From the IMG/VR virus record IMGVR_UViG_3300022927_001236, positions 1 to 36,223 of that record: 36,223 nucleotides of DNA, one strand, 5' to 3'. The notes below the pieces were generated by a model. That model did not search any database. It worked only from the letters and a program-made list of their open reading frames with translations, and was not told where the DNA came from. Shown here in pieces: positions 22,603-31,795 of this stretch (positions are counted from its first letter, which is position 1; the number at the start of each line of letters is the position of its first letter). Source of the DNA: a virus. The position numbers and the translations under genes are program-made.

Positions 22603-23803
22603 ACAACTTAAAAACAGCAAACACTTTTGTATGATGCCTTGGGTGCATATGCATTTGTGGCCTGCTGGCACAACATATCCATGTTGTATGAGTGATCCAG
22701 AGTTTCCTATTGGAAATACACAAGAGCAGAGTTTGCAAGAAATATGGAACGGCAAAGAACTACGCAATATACGTATGAACATGCTACAGGACAAGCCAAG
22801 CAAAGAATGTAGACGTTGCTACGAACTAGAAGAAAACGGCATGGGTACATTGCGTACCGGTAGTATTGGAAACTATGCACATCATTGGGACAAAGTTGAA
22901 GCAACTAGTGATGATGGTAGTGCAGGCGATGTTAACATGGCATATATGGACATACGCTTTAGTAATCTTTGCAATCTCAAATGTCGCAGTTGTGGTCCAC
23001 AGTTTAGCAGCAGTTGGTTTGAAGATCACAAAGTAACACACGGCGACCCAGGACATCCTAAGATACTCCAAGTACGTGATGAAATGAAAAGTTTTATGGA
23101 CGAGCTTGATCCGTTGTTGGAAAGTGTAGAACGTGTGTACTGGGCCGGCGGAGAACCGCTTATTACCAAAGAGCATTACAATATACTTGACAAATGGATT
23201 GCTATGGGCAAACGTGATGTTAGTATGGATTATACTACAAACTTTACACAAATGTATTACAAAAAGAAAACAGCATTTGATTATTGGAATAAGTTTGAAA
23301 ATGTTAGAGTAGCTGGTAGTTTAGATGCCAATCATGCTAGAGGTGAATACTTGCGTAAAAATATGGTGTGGAGTGAAGTTGTACAAAACAGACGCACAAT
23401 GATAGAACAATGCCCACATGTGTATTTTGAACTAACACCTACTGTGAGTGTGTACAACGTGCTTAACCTGCCTGACTTTCACAAGGAATGGATTGAAGAA
23501 GGATTGTTAGAGCCTTCTAATATACGTATCAACATATTGTTGGATCCTACATATATGCGTTTGAGTATATTGCCTCCGTGGATTAAATCTAAAGTTGCTG
23601 AAAGATATTCAGAACATATTGCATACCTAAAGCAGTTTGATAATATTGCAGGTGTTATAAACGATTATGAAAGTATTTTAAACTTTATGGAAAAAGACCG
23701 CACAAACGAAATAAAAATGTTTAAGTTTAAAACACAACGTATAGACACTCTAAGACAGGAAAACTTACTAGATGTATTTCCAGAACTAGAAGGTATTTGG
23801 TAA
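22595..23803 (+). CDS. SPASM-first radical SAM protein 2
   Basis: 402 residues, a clear tandem paralogue of the 21391 protein. Shared features are KHFCM.PW.HM, the paired Cys (C30-C31), IWNGKELRNIRMNML, C72/C75, and the core C126, C130, C133 (CNLKCRSC) followed by CGPQFSS and YWAGGEPL. Both proteins end in NLLDVFPEL/NFLNVFPEL. The ATG lies 8 bp inside the previous gene. Duplication with retained clusters suggests two steps on related substrates, or a heterodimer. Function unknown. Confidence 0.85.
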   Translation: MSKQLKNSKHFCMMPWVHMHLWPAGTTYPCCMSDPEFPIGNTQEQSLQEIWNGKELRNIRMNMLQDKPSKECRRCYELEENGMGTLRTGSIGNYAHHWDKVEATSDDGSAGDVNMAYMDIRFSNLCNLKCRSCGPQFSSSWFEDHKVTHGDPGHPKILQVRDEMKSFMDELDPLLESVERVYWAGGEPLITKEHYNILDKWIAMGKRDVSMDYTTNFTQMYYKKKTAFDYWNKFENVRVAGSLDANHARGEYLRKNMVWSEVVQNRRTMIEQCPHVYFELTPTVSVYNVLNLPDFHKEWIEEGLLEPSNIRINILLDPTYMRLSILPPWIKSKVAERYSEHIAYLKQFDNIAGVINDYESILNFMEKDRTNEIKMFKFKTQRIDTLRQENLLDVFPELEGIW

Positions 23804-25971
23804 TGGGATTTTTTGAAAAAAGAGAAGTTGATCCAAACAGAGAAATACCCATAAAGCCAACGGGTACATTAGCCGAAGATAAACACACTGCTACACTTGC
23901 TGCTATTGCAAAGTACAGCAAACCTGTACAAAAAGGTTTAGAAAATCTTGAAATAGAATACAAAGTTAATAGACAGACTAGACTGTGTATGTGTTTGTTG
24001 CCAGAATGGGATCCTAGTTTTCCACCTTACAATACAGCAAAACTTGCTAGTGCTGTAAAACGTGCAGGTTATGCTTGTAAAAGTTTTGATATAAATGTAG
24101 AAGCATACAATAGATTTCACAATGAAAAATGGCCTATTGATTTTGATCCTTGGGATCCACTACGTGACTGGCACTGGCTTGAAGAACATTATTACAAAGA
24201 TATTCACCCACATCTAAAACCTATACTAGATGAAAAGATCGATGAGATAGTTGAGTTTGCACCAGATGTGGTTGGTTTTACACTGTACTATTGCAACGAA
24301 GCGCCTACAAAGTATGTAGCAGAACAACTGAAAAAGCGTATGCCAAATGTTCTAATCATGGTTGGCGGCCCTAGTACTCATGCTAGTTATTACAAGGGCG
24401 ACGATTTATTTGATTATGTAGTAAACGGCGAAGGTGAACAACCATTATTGCTTGCACTAGAAAGCATAGAAAAAAAGCAAGGTGTTCAATACAACGAAAA
24501 AGAAAAAAGTATGATTATCCGGCAGCCTGAAAATCAGCGCTATAATCTAAGTACGTTGCCACTGCCTGACTACAGCGATTTTGACTTTAGCAAGTACAAG
24601 TTTCCAAATGGTGCATTGTGTGAAATATCAAGAGGCTGTATTGCCAAGTGTACGTTCTGCGAAGAAACACACTTTTGGAAATATAGGCAGCGTAATGCAC
24701 TTAGCACACTCAATGAGATTGAACATATGTACTATGAACATGGTACTAATGTATTTTGGTTTATTGATAGTTTGGTAAATGGTAATCTAAATGAACTGCG
24801 TGGATTTGTAAAAGGAGTTGCCGAAAAAGGACTAGAGATACATTGGACTGGTTATTGTAGATGTGATGGTAGAATGGATGCTGAATACTACAAAGATCTA
24901 AAAGCAGGCGGATGCGAAGTTCTTAACTATGGTATTGAAAGCGGCAGTCAAGTTGTACTAGATGCTATGGATAAAAAAGTTACTGTACCAGAAATGGAAG
25001 CCAACTTTAGAGATGGCTATGCAGCTGGCATTGATGCAATGACCAACTGGATTGTAGGCTATCCTAACGAAGGACATAAAGAACTTGAAGACACTCTTAC
25101 TTTTATGTATAGAGTACGCAATCAAGGACTTATTGCAATCAGTCAAGGTACAGGATTTAGTGTAGGTGTAGACACCATTGTAGGACAAAACTTTGACAAG
25201 TTTAATCTGTCACCGTTTTACTATTACGATCATTGGATTACAAAAGATTATAAAATGAGTATTGTACACAAACTCATACGTATGAAAACTTTTAGTATTT
25301 TTACAGACTTACTAAAAACAGAAAAAGTTTGCAGCAAGCCAACTCGTCCTAACTTGGCCAAGTTTCATTATGATATCAAGTTTGATAATCCTGATAACGA
25401 GTTTGATATTGAATACGATTATGATGACTTTGATTATAATATTATCAAGCCAGGCATTAGTAACTTTGCTGATAGTTTGGTAAATGAGATCTGGCCATTT
25501 TTAAGAATAGTATGGCGCACAAAAGGTGCATATAAACTACATTTAAAGTTCCGCAAAGAATGGGAATATGAAGAATGGGGAGAGCGTAATGCTGCTCCAT
25601 TGGATGCTGACTATATATTTGAAATAACAGATGATGGCAAATGGACTGCTGACTTTAAATGGAAATATCAACAAGACGAATACAGTGATTGGGAAGACAA
25701 GTACTGGATTGAAAATGGTGCAATGCAAATGAGTCCAGATCCTTCGAGCCCTGTTTGGAGTATTATGGATTTCACCCGAGATAATAGCAATGCAGTTATT
25801 AGAGCACGTAAACTTGCATGGAAAGGTGATGCAGAGAAAAAGTCTAAAGATCCTTACAATGCTTATGATTTTAAAAAGTTTAAGCAAGACGAAAAAAACT
25901 TTATAAGTGTACGTAATATAGACTTTAGTTTTGAATATGAATGGCAGGGCAAAGGAGACTGGAGTGAGTAA
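23803..25971 (+). CDS. large B12-type radical SAM protein
   Basis: 722 residues from ATG 23803 (TAATG overlap). Residues about 58-225 form a Rossmann-like cobalamin-binding-type domain (YNTAKLASAVKRAGY, APDVVGFTLYY, VLIMVGGPS, YVVNGEGE), but the base-off motif DxHxxG is not visible. The radical SAM core has C279, C283, C286 (GCIAKCTFCEE), WFIDSLVNG, GYCRCDGRM and LNYGIESGS, as in B12-dependent radical SAM methyltransferases and the BchE group. Residues about 500-722 are an aromatic and acidic region (EWEYEEWGERN; WTADFKWKYQQDEYSDW) unlike anything I recognise. Methylation or C-C chemistry is inferred. Confidence 0.85.
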   Translation: MGFFEKREVDPNREIPIKPTGTLAEDKHTATLAAIAKYSKPVQKGLENLEIEYKVNRQTRLCMCLLPEWDPSFPPYNTAKLASAVKRAGYACKSFDINVEAYNRFHNEKWPIDFDPWDPLRDWHWLEEHYYKDIHPHLKPILDEKIDEIVEFAPDVVGFTLYYCNEAPTKYVAEQLKKRMPNVLIMVGGPSTHASYYKGDDLFDYVVNGEGEQPLLLALESIEKKQGVQYNEKEKSMIIRQPENQRYNLSTLPLPDYSDFDFSKYKFPNGALCEISRGCIAKCTFCEETHFWKYRQRNALSTLNEIEHMYYEHGTNVFWFIDSLVNGNLNELRGFVKGVAEKGLEIHWTGYCRCDGRMDAEYYKDLKAGGCEVLNYGIESGSQVVLDAMDKKVTVPEMEANFRDGYAAGIDAMTNWIVGYPNEGHKELEDTLTFMYRVRNQGLIAISQGTGFSVGVDTIVGQNFDKFNLSPFYYYDHWITKDYKMSIVHKLIRMKTFSIFTDLLKTEKVCSKPTRPNLAKFHYDIKFDNPDNEFDIEYDYDDFDYNIIKPGISNFADSLVNEIWPFLRIVWRTKGAYKLHLKFRKEWEYEEWGERNAAPLDADYIFEITDDGKWTADFKWKYQQDEYSDWEDKYWIENGAMQMSPDPSSPVWSIMDFTRDNSNAVIRARKLAWKGDAEKKSKDPYNAYDFKKFKQDEKNFISVRNIDFSFEYEWQGKGDWSE

Positions 25972-27172
25972 TACATATTGCGTATACCCGTTTATAAACG
26001 TACACACTAACACCGATGGTAGATGTAAACTATGCTGCCATGTGTACAGTGAAGACTATATTCAAGTAGATGGCAAAGATGCTGTACTAGGTAAAACTGA
26101 CTGGTGGAACATTTGGAACGGGCAATACATGCTGGATGTTCGTGCAAAGATGCTGGCCGGTGGCAAAGTTAAAGAATGCAATCGCTGCTACGAACACGAA
26201 GAAAAAGGTTTAGAAAGCAGCAGACAATGGGCCAACAAAACATATCGTGCATCTGTAACACACGGCAACCCTACACACTTAGAACTACGATTAGGTAATC
26301 ATTGTAACCTAAAGTGTAACAGTTGTTGGAGTGTGAGTAGTGATCAGATTTACAAAGAACGTAAGAAGATACTTGCTAAAGAGTCTGTACCTAAGTGGTT
26401 AGATGACCAATGGCAACACGAGATTAAAAGTGTAGAGGAACACGATTGGGCATGGTACGAAACTCAGGAGTTTCGTGACTTTGTAGATCAAGTTGCACCT
26501 ACATTAGAACGACTGTACATGACAGGTGGTGAGCCTACACTGATACAAGCAAATCAGTATGTATTGGACAAACTAGTAGAAGCTGGTAATACAAAATGTC
26601 ATGTAGCATGGACAACCAATATGACTACATGGCCAGAAGGGTTTTATGACAAACTAGATTTTTTTGACACTAGTGAAATACAGATGAGCATTGACGGTTA
26701 TGGTGATCATAACATGTACATACGCTATCCAACTGATTGGAACAAGGTAGAAGAAAACTTTGACAAAGCAATGAAGTTGCCTGAAAAAGTACAACTAAAG
26801 ATTTACTTTGTGTATCAAGCATGGAATGTGTTTGATGTTGACAAACTAATACGTTGGCTAGAACAAAAGCAAACAAGGCGTGTGGACTTTGTTCCTATTT
26901 TCTTAGAACATCCTGATCAACTGCACAGTTGTGTATGGCCTAGAGAACTACAGCATAATATCATTGGAAAACTAATGATGCTGGATACAAAGCTACACCA
27001 AGATGCTGTTCAAAGAATCATTAACTACACACAGAATACTAATAAATATTCAGCAGAGAACCTCATGAGAATGAAACAGTTCATTAGTATCAATGATAGA
27101 TATCGCAAGTATAAGTTTGCAGATATTTTTCCATTACTAAATGACATATTGGAAACAGAATGCAAGAAATAA
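25964..27172 (+). CDS. SPASM-first radical SAM protein 3
   Basis: 402 residues from GTG 25964. This start is chosen over an upstream ATG at 25931 because AAAGGAG at 25951-25957 fits it and the Cys pattern then begins at residue 6, as in the other paralogues. The N-terminal cluster region has C6, C21, C24-C25, WNIWNG, and C72/C75. The core has C114, C118, C121 (CNLKCNSC) and LYMTGGEPT. More distant from the 21391 and 22595 proteins than they are from each other. The gene overlaps both neighbours (8 and 13 bp). Confidence 0.83.
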   Translation: MSNTYCVYPFINVHTNTDGRCKLCCHVYSEDYIQVDGKDAVLGKTDWWNIWNGQYMLDVRAKMLAGGKVKECNRCYEHEEKGLESSRQWANKTYRASVTHGNPTHLELRLGNHCNLKCNSCWSVSSDQIYKERKKILAKESVPKWLDDQWQHEIKSVEEHDWAWYETQEFRDFVDQVAPTLERLYMTGGEPTLIQANQYVLDKLVEAGNTKCHVAWTTNMTTWPEGFYDKLDFFDTSEIQMSIDGYGDHNMYIRYPTDWNKVEENFDKAMKLPEKVQLKIYFVYQAWNVFDVDKLIRWLEQKQTRRVDFVPIFLEHPDQLHSCVWPRELQHNIIGKLMMLDTKLHQDAVQRIINYTQNTNKYSAENLMRMKQFISINDRYRKYKFADIFPLLNDILETECKK

Positions 27173-28152
27173 AAGCTATTTTACCAGCTAAAGACAAATG
27201 GGTAAGCCTAGTATGGCAAGTCAACGATTGGTGCAACTTTCGTTGTACATATTGCAGCGAATGGAACTGGGCAGGACGTAATAAAAACGATACAGATATT
27301 CCGTTGATTGTTGATACACTTGAGCGTATTATGTTACATTATAAAGCCAAAGGTTACAAGTATTTTAAACTGTATCTCAGCGGAGGCGAACCTACATTTT
27401 GGAAGGCACTTATTCCTGTTGTAGAAAAGTTTAGAGAACATGCTGAATGGCCTGGTAGTTGTGTAGGTATCAACACCAACTTTAGTAAGCCACTAAGCTG
27501 GTGGAAGGATCATCATCACTTGTTCGAAGATGTTGTTGCTAGTTATCATGCAGAATGGAGCAAAGACGACAAGTACATGGATGTTTACAAGTTCTTACAA
27601 GATAAGAAAAACTATTTGTGTAGTCGTATTATGATGCATCACGATCATTTTGAACAGTGTATGGCATTTGGCGACAGAATAAAAAATGAGTGTGACAACT
27701 ATATGATTGAGTATGCACCAGTCTATGACGAGTTACGTCCTAGCACAGATCCGTATCATTATGACGAACCGTGGCAGATGGAGTTTTTTCAAACTAATAG
27801 TACAGTACAACAGCAGAGTATTCCTATAAAAAAAGATCCTAGTTATGCTTGGGCAAAAGTACAATACGAAGATGATACTATAGAACCTATTGATACAAAC
27901 GGCATCATTACAAACGGTAAAAACTTCTTTAAAGGTTGGTTGTGCAATATACACGAAAGTTTGCACATTCATCCTAATGGTAAAATACAACAAGCAAGTT
28001 GTGGAGTAGGACCAGTTGTTGGAAATATTGTACAAGGCGAGTTTAATACTACAATGAGTGAAGGAGTGTGGTGTCCTAAATCACATTGTCATTGTGCAGC
28101 AGACTTTAATATTAGTAAAGCAAGGCCAGAATATGCAAAACAAATTAGATAA
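27160..28152 (+). CDS. radical SAM protein, conventional domain order
   Basis: 330 residues. The core motif CNFRCTYC (C25, C29, C32) is at the N-terminus, with LYLSGGEPTFW. The C-terminal part (about 260-320) has a Cys and His-rich auxiliary region: GWLCNIHESLHIHPNGKI, QQASCGVGPVVGNI and WCPKSHCHCAAD, which looks like a SPASM-type domain in the usual position. It is thus the only one of the cluster with the standard order apart from the B12-type protein. Overlaps both neighbours. Substrate unknown. Confidence 0.83.
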   Translation: MQEIKAILPAKDKWVSLVWQVNDWCNFRCTYCSEWNWAGRNKNDTDIPLIVDTLERIMLHYKAKGYKYFKLYLSGGEPTFWKALIPVVEKFREHAEWPGSCVGINTNFSKPLSWWKDHHHLFEDVVASYHAEWSKDDKYMDVYKFLQDKKNYLCSRIMMHHDHFEQCMAFGDRIKNECDNYMIEYAPVYDELRPSTDPYHYDEPWQMEFFQTNSTVQQQSIPIKKDPSYAWAKVQYEDDTIEPIDTNGIITNGKNFFKGWLCNIHESLHIHPNGKIQQASCGVGPVVGNIVQGEFNTTMSEGVWCPKSHCHCAADFNISKARPEYAKQIR

Positions 28153-29470
28153 ACTACCAAAAAACTTTTGTTACTTTAGTATGCAAGGATACAGCACACA
28201 TTCGCATGGACGTACTAGACCATGTTGTTTTAGTAGAGTAGAAACTAATGCATACATGCCAGGTGTTGATGTAGATTCAGTTCCTTATTGGAAGGAACAT
28301 CATAACTGGAATAGTCCTGATCTTGAAGATTTTATCAACGATCCAAAAGCCAAAGAAATACGCAAGCAACTACTAAATGACGAAGTTCCAGACGGATGTC
28401 GTAGTTGTTTCGAACTTGAAGATCAAGGCATACGCAGTTTTAGACAAACATGGAATGAAATATACGAAGATCAAATAGACACAACTTTAAAGCATGTTGA
28501 TAATGAAGGACATTTAGATGCACAGGCTGTTACGTACTTGGATATCAGTTTGGGAAATATTTGTAACCTAAAGTGTAGAAGTTGCAATCCGTGGGCAAGT
28601 CATCGATGGATAGAAGAAGGACCTACAGTGCCACACACTGATTGGGATGACACAGCATATATGATTGCCAAAATGAGCAGTGACAAGCCTTGGTTTATTA
28701 AAGCATTTGCTGAAGGATTTTTTGATGAAGTACTGCCTAATGTAAAAGTTATTAACTTTATAGGTGGCGAGCCATTAGTAGTCGAAGAACACTATGCTTG
28801 GTTAGAACACATAGTCGATCAAGGTTGGAGTAAGGATATTGAGCTCCATTATAATACTAATGGTACAACTATACCCGATAGACTATTAGCTATCTGGGAT
28901 AAGTTTAAAGGTGTTATATTAAGTTTGAGTATAGATGCTATAGGTGATCTTGCATACTATGTTAGACATCCTACCAAATGGAAAATAATAGAAAAGAATA
29001 CAAAAAAACTAGCAGAGTTTAGTCGCACACGCAAAGGTGTTCTTGTGCATACACACGTTACACTTAGTTTGCTAAACTTGCATGACTTGCCCAACTTGTT
29101 GGATTGGTGCAAACACCAATATGATACGTGGCACTATGAATGGGATTGGGGCAACTATGGTTATCAAAACTGTCTGCCGCATTTTAACATTGTAGATTTT
29201 CCACGTCACTTGAATATACGAAACTTACCCGAAGATCGCAAAGTGTTGATGAACAAAATGTTGGAAGAGCAACATCTCAAATACAAAAATGCCAAGTTGC
29301 CGGATTGGGAGCAGTGGGCAGTTGAAAACATTATCAACTTAAAAAATATTCTAAATCAGCCACAAGATGAAACAGACTGGAAACACTTTATTGATAATAC
29401 CAATGCTAGTGACAAGTTTAGAAAACTCGATATTGTTGAATATATTCCGTGGATGGAGAAATATTTTTGA
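28133..29470 (+). CDS. SPASM-first radical SAM protein 4
   Basis: 445 residues from ATG 28133, which gives a 20-bp overlap with the previous gene; longer in-frame starts lie deep inside it. N-terminal region: C13 in NFCYFSM, C31-C32 (RPCCFSR), C89/C92 (GCRSC). Core: C144, C148, C151 (CNLKCRSC), FIGGEPL, YNTNGT. An insert of about 25 residues relative to the paralogues lies between the paired Cys and the helix before C89. It ends in FRKLDIVEYIPWMEKYF, like the ...VFPEL ends of the others. The next gene starts at a TTG within its stop. Confidence 0.83.
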   Translation: MQNKLDKLPKNFCYFSMQGYSTHSHGRTRPCCFSRVETNAYMPGVDVDSVPYWKEHHNWNSPDLEDFINDPKAKEIRKQLLNDEVPDGCRSCFELEDQGIRSFRQTWNEIYEDQIDTTLKHVDNEGHLDAQAVTYLDISLGNICNLKCRSCNPWASHRWIEEGPTVPHTDWDDTAYMIAKMSSDKPWFIKAFAEGFFDEVLPNVKVINFIGGEPLVVEEHYAWLEHIVDQGWSKDIELHYNTNGTTIPDRLLAIWDKFKGVILSLSIDAIGDLAYYVRHPTKWKIIEKNTKKLAEFSRTRKGVLVHTHVTLSLLNLHDLPNLLDWCKHQYDTWHYEWDWGNYGYQNCLPHFNIVDFPRHLNIRNLPEDRKVLMNKMLEEQHLKYKNAKLPDWEQWAVENIINLKNILNQPQDETDWKHFIDNTNASDKFRKLDIVEYIPWMEKYF

Positions 29471-30057
29471 AACTAGTAAGTTTTGGCGATGAACTAACTA
29501 TAACTAAAAATAACCATGTTGACTTGTTGGCAAAGCAACTGGGCATGTCTGTGGTGAACAAAGGACTGGAAGATACCAGCAATGAAAGAATATTCAACGA
29601 TGTTGTAAAGTTTATATGTGAAAACAACACAAGTGAATATTTTTTTTTAATAGGCTGGACATCGCAGGCAAGGCAAGATATATTCTGGAATGATGAATAC
29701 TTTACATATCGTCCTGACAAACGTGTGTACAATGATAACGCTATTAATGGAATGCACAGAGGCGATGAAATATTATTCAATCCTATATTAAATTCTGGAC
29801 AATGGGCTACTATGGCATTGTCCTTACAACAAACATTTGAGTTTCATGATTGTAAATATTTTATGTACAATACACAAGATTGTATTCATATTAGTGATTA
29901 CAATGCAAAAAATATTAAAAGTTTAAAAACAACAAACTATCATAATCCGTTGAATAAAAGCAGTAGTATGAAATACTATTTAGAACAACAAAGTTTACAA
30001 TCGCACACTTGGGCAGATTTTCTTTATCGTAAAATAAATGCAGGAGGTGTACTTTGA
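29467..30057 (+). CDS. SGNH-like protein lacking the catalytic serine
   Basis: 196 residues from TTG 29467 (TTGA overlap with the previous stop, GGAG 7 bp upstream); an in-frame ATG at 29449 is the alternative. Its layout follows the neighbour at 30054: LVSFGDELT stands where LVAFGCSHT holds the SGNH nucleophile region, FFLIGWTSQAR where FLINWSGANR does, and SLQSHTWADFLY near the C-terminus keeps a His. The block I Ser is replaced (GDE), so it is probably a non-catalytic partner or a binding protein. Confidence 0.6.
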   Translation: MKLVSFGDELTITKNNHVDLLAKQLGMSVVNKGLEDTSNERIFNDVVKFICENNTSEYFFLIGWTSQARQDIFWNDEYFTYRPDKRVYNDNAINGMHRGDEILFNPILNSGQWATMALSLQQTFEFHDCKYFMYNTQDCIHISDYNAKNIKSLKTTNYHNPLNKSSSMKYYLEQQSLQSHTWADFLYRKINAGGVL

Positions 30058-30785
30058 AATATCTAGTTGCATTTGGATGTAGTCATACCAATGGCAGCAT
30101 GTTAGACGGAAAAAACAGTGCCAGTGAATACAATGTGCGCAACGGGTTTCCAGCTATGCTTGCAAAGCGGCATGGATATGAGCTGATTAATATAAGCAAA
30201 CCCGGCGGCAGCAATCAACACATATTTCGTACAGTATTAGACTTTGTAAATAATCATATGGAAGACCAATATGAATATTTGTTTTTAATAAACTGGTCGG
30301 GTGCTAATAGAATAGAACTACGCTATCCTGAAAAGAATGATCTACACAACTATGTACATTATGGAGATCATCTTGACTTTAAAAGTGTTCCATTTACTGT
30401 AGGTATTAAACCTAGTATCTATACATATAAACCTATTGTGCATTTAATCAAATACATTCCTTATTTGTTTGATGACAATATGATGTTTGATAAATGGGCA
30501 ACTTATGCTTACAGTTTGCAATGTATTCTAAAGAAAAATAATATACAATATCTAATGAGCAACACATGTGAAGGACTAAAATCAACAGAATACAATGCTA
30601 ATGTTATCAACAAGTTGGATACATTGCACTATCCACATATCAGTAGCGAAAAAGATGCAATGGTTACATGGTTGTTGAATCAGGGTATTAAAAAAACACC
30701 TTGTTGGCATTTTAGAGAAGATGGACATGCATTGTGGGCAGATAGATTAGAAACATATCTCAAGGAGCTAGGGTATGTTGAATAG
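30054..30785 (+). CDS. SGNH/GDSL-like hydrolase
   Basis: 243 residues from TTG 30054, sharing TTGA with the upstream stop and preceded by GGAGG. Block I FGCSHTNG gives the candidate nucleophile Ser, KPGGSNQHI block II, LINWSGANR block III with Asn, and REDGHALWAD the Asp-His pair near the end. Such enzymes remove acyl groups from sugars or lipids, and in surface-glycan loci they deacetylate or acetylate glycans. Next to a glycosyltransferase-like gene and radical SAM genes it supports glycan or natural-product tailoring. It overlaps the next gene by 11 bp. Confidence 0.65.
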   Translation: MKYLVAFGCSHTNGSMLDGKNSASEYNVRNGFPAMLAKRHGYELINISKPGGSNQHIFRTVLDFVNNHMEDQYEYLFLINWSGANRIELRYPEKNDLHNYVHYGDHLDFKSVPFTVGIKPSIYTYKPIVHLIKYIPYLFDDNMMFDKWATYAYSLQCILKKNNIQYLMSNTCEGLKSTEYNANVINKLDTLHYPHISSEKDAMVTWLLNQGIKKTPCWHFREDGHALWADRLETYLKELGYVE

Positions 30786-31764
30786 AAATATAGTAAGCAA
30801 AAACTTTAGATATCGTAGTAATGAGTTTAACTTTCGGTTGGGCTTTCCTGAAGAAAAAACTGTAAAAATAGGATCATTATACACTCGTATTGATTATTGG
30901 AAAAATGTTTATTTCAATCTCTTAAAACTCAAACCATTTGATAATATAATGTTCTATATGAATCAAAGTGGATTTGATACATTTGCAATGATATTGGCTG
31001 CTACCGAACTTGATTTAAACATAGTTGCATCAAATCCTGATTTACTAATACACACACTTCCAGATTCAACACTAGATACCAAAGGATTTAATAAGCATCG
31101 AAACTATAGTTATCATGATTTGTCAGATCATAAGTTTGACAGTGTTGTAGAATATACACAAACAGGAACTTCAACAATACTAGGTAAGACAAAAATACCA
31201 ACAATAACTATACACGGAAATGTTCTGCACACAAAATATGATATTCAACCTGAGCTAATTGTAGACTTTATGCTGCCGGCATTGATGAATAATGCTGTTG
31301 AAACACACACCTGTTTAGGATTCAATGATGTTGTCGAAGGTATGCATCGGATATTAAAAGTTGTGCAAATGCAAGGTATCAACTGTATTCTTGTGCCATC
31401 TATCGAAACTTGCTATAGTTTTGTCGAAGTAGCATTGTTAAAAAGTATTAACATTAATAACTTGCGCATCAACTGTTGGGACAATGGCCTTATAACACCT
31501 GTTGTTAATCCTGAAACTATCAACTACAACGATCTCGATGACTTACCCAGTAAATATCGCATCAAAGGAAAAATATTAAGAGATGTCACCGAAGATAAAA
31601 TATATTTTCAGTTTGTAAAACCTGTTGATAAAAGTATAGCCAAAATAAAAGTTTCTGCTATGAATGCCGAAGTCAAACGTAGAACAGGAAAAAAAATAAG
31701 CAAGTGGGCATATGCACAAGGGCCTGATGACGAAACATTAATTTTGTTTAGGAATCTAGAATGA
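30775..31764 (+). CDS. degenerate ANL-like adenylate-forming protein (tentative)
   Basis: 329 residues. LKPFDNIMFYMNQSGFDTFAMILAATELDLNIVASNPD resembles the N-terminal part of acyl-CoA synthetase/NRPS adenylation domains when read as whole; VVEYTQTGTSTILGK sits where the YTSGTTGxPK loop belongs, followed by ITIHGNVLHTK as in the usual H-N segment. The AMP-binding loop is thus altered, and the protein is short (ANL enzymes have 500 or more residues) with a reduced C-terminal domain. It may still bind an acyl or nucleotide group. It closes the radical SAM cluster. The assignment is by eye and uncertain. Confidence 0.4.
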   Translation: MLNRNIVSKNFRYRSNEFNFRLGFPEEKTVKIGSLYTRIDYWKNVYFNLLKLKPFDNIMFYMNQSGFDTFAMILAATELDLNIVASNPDLLIHTLPDSTLDTKGFNKHRNYSYHDLSDHKFDSVVEYTQTGTSTILGKTKIPTITIHGNVLHTKYDIQPELIVDFMLPALMNNAVETHTCLGFNDVVEGMHRILKVVQMQGINCILVPSIETCYSFVEVALLKSININNLRINCWDNGLITPVVNPETINYNDLDDLPSKYRIKGKILRDVTEDKIYFQFVKPVDKSIAKIKVSAMNAEVKRRTGKKISKWAYAQGPDDETLILFRNLE

Positions 31765-31795
31765 TTAAAATAATCTACAATGCCGACATTTTAGG

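Noticed and set aside
25543-26013. Minus-strand frame opposite the B12 radical SAM gene
   Set aside because: Hydrophobic shadow of an acidic coding region.
20204-31764. RiPP precursor peptide for the radical SAM enzymes
   Set aside because: All genes abut or overlap; no spare interval holds a small open frame with a leader-like sequence.
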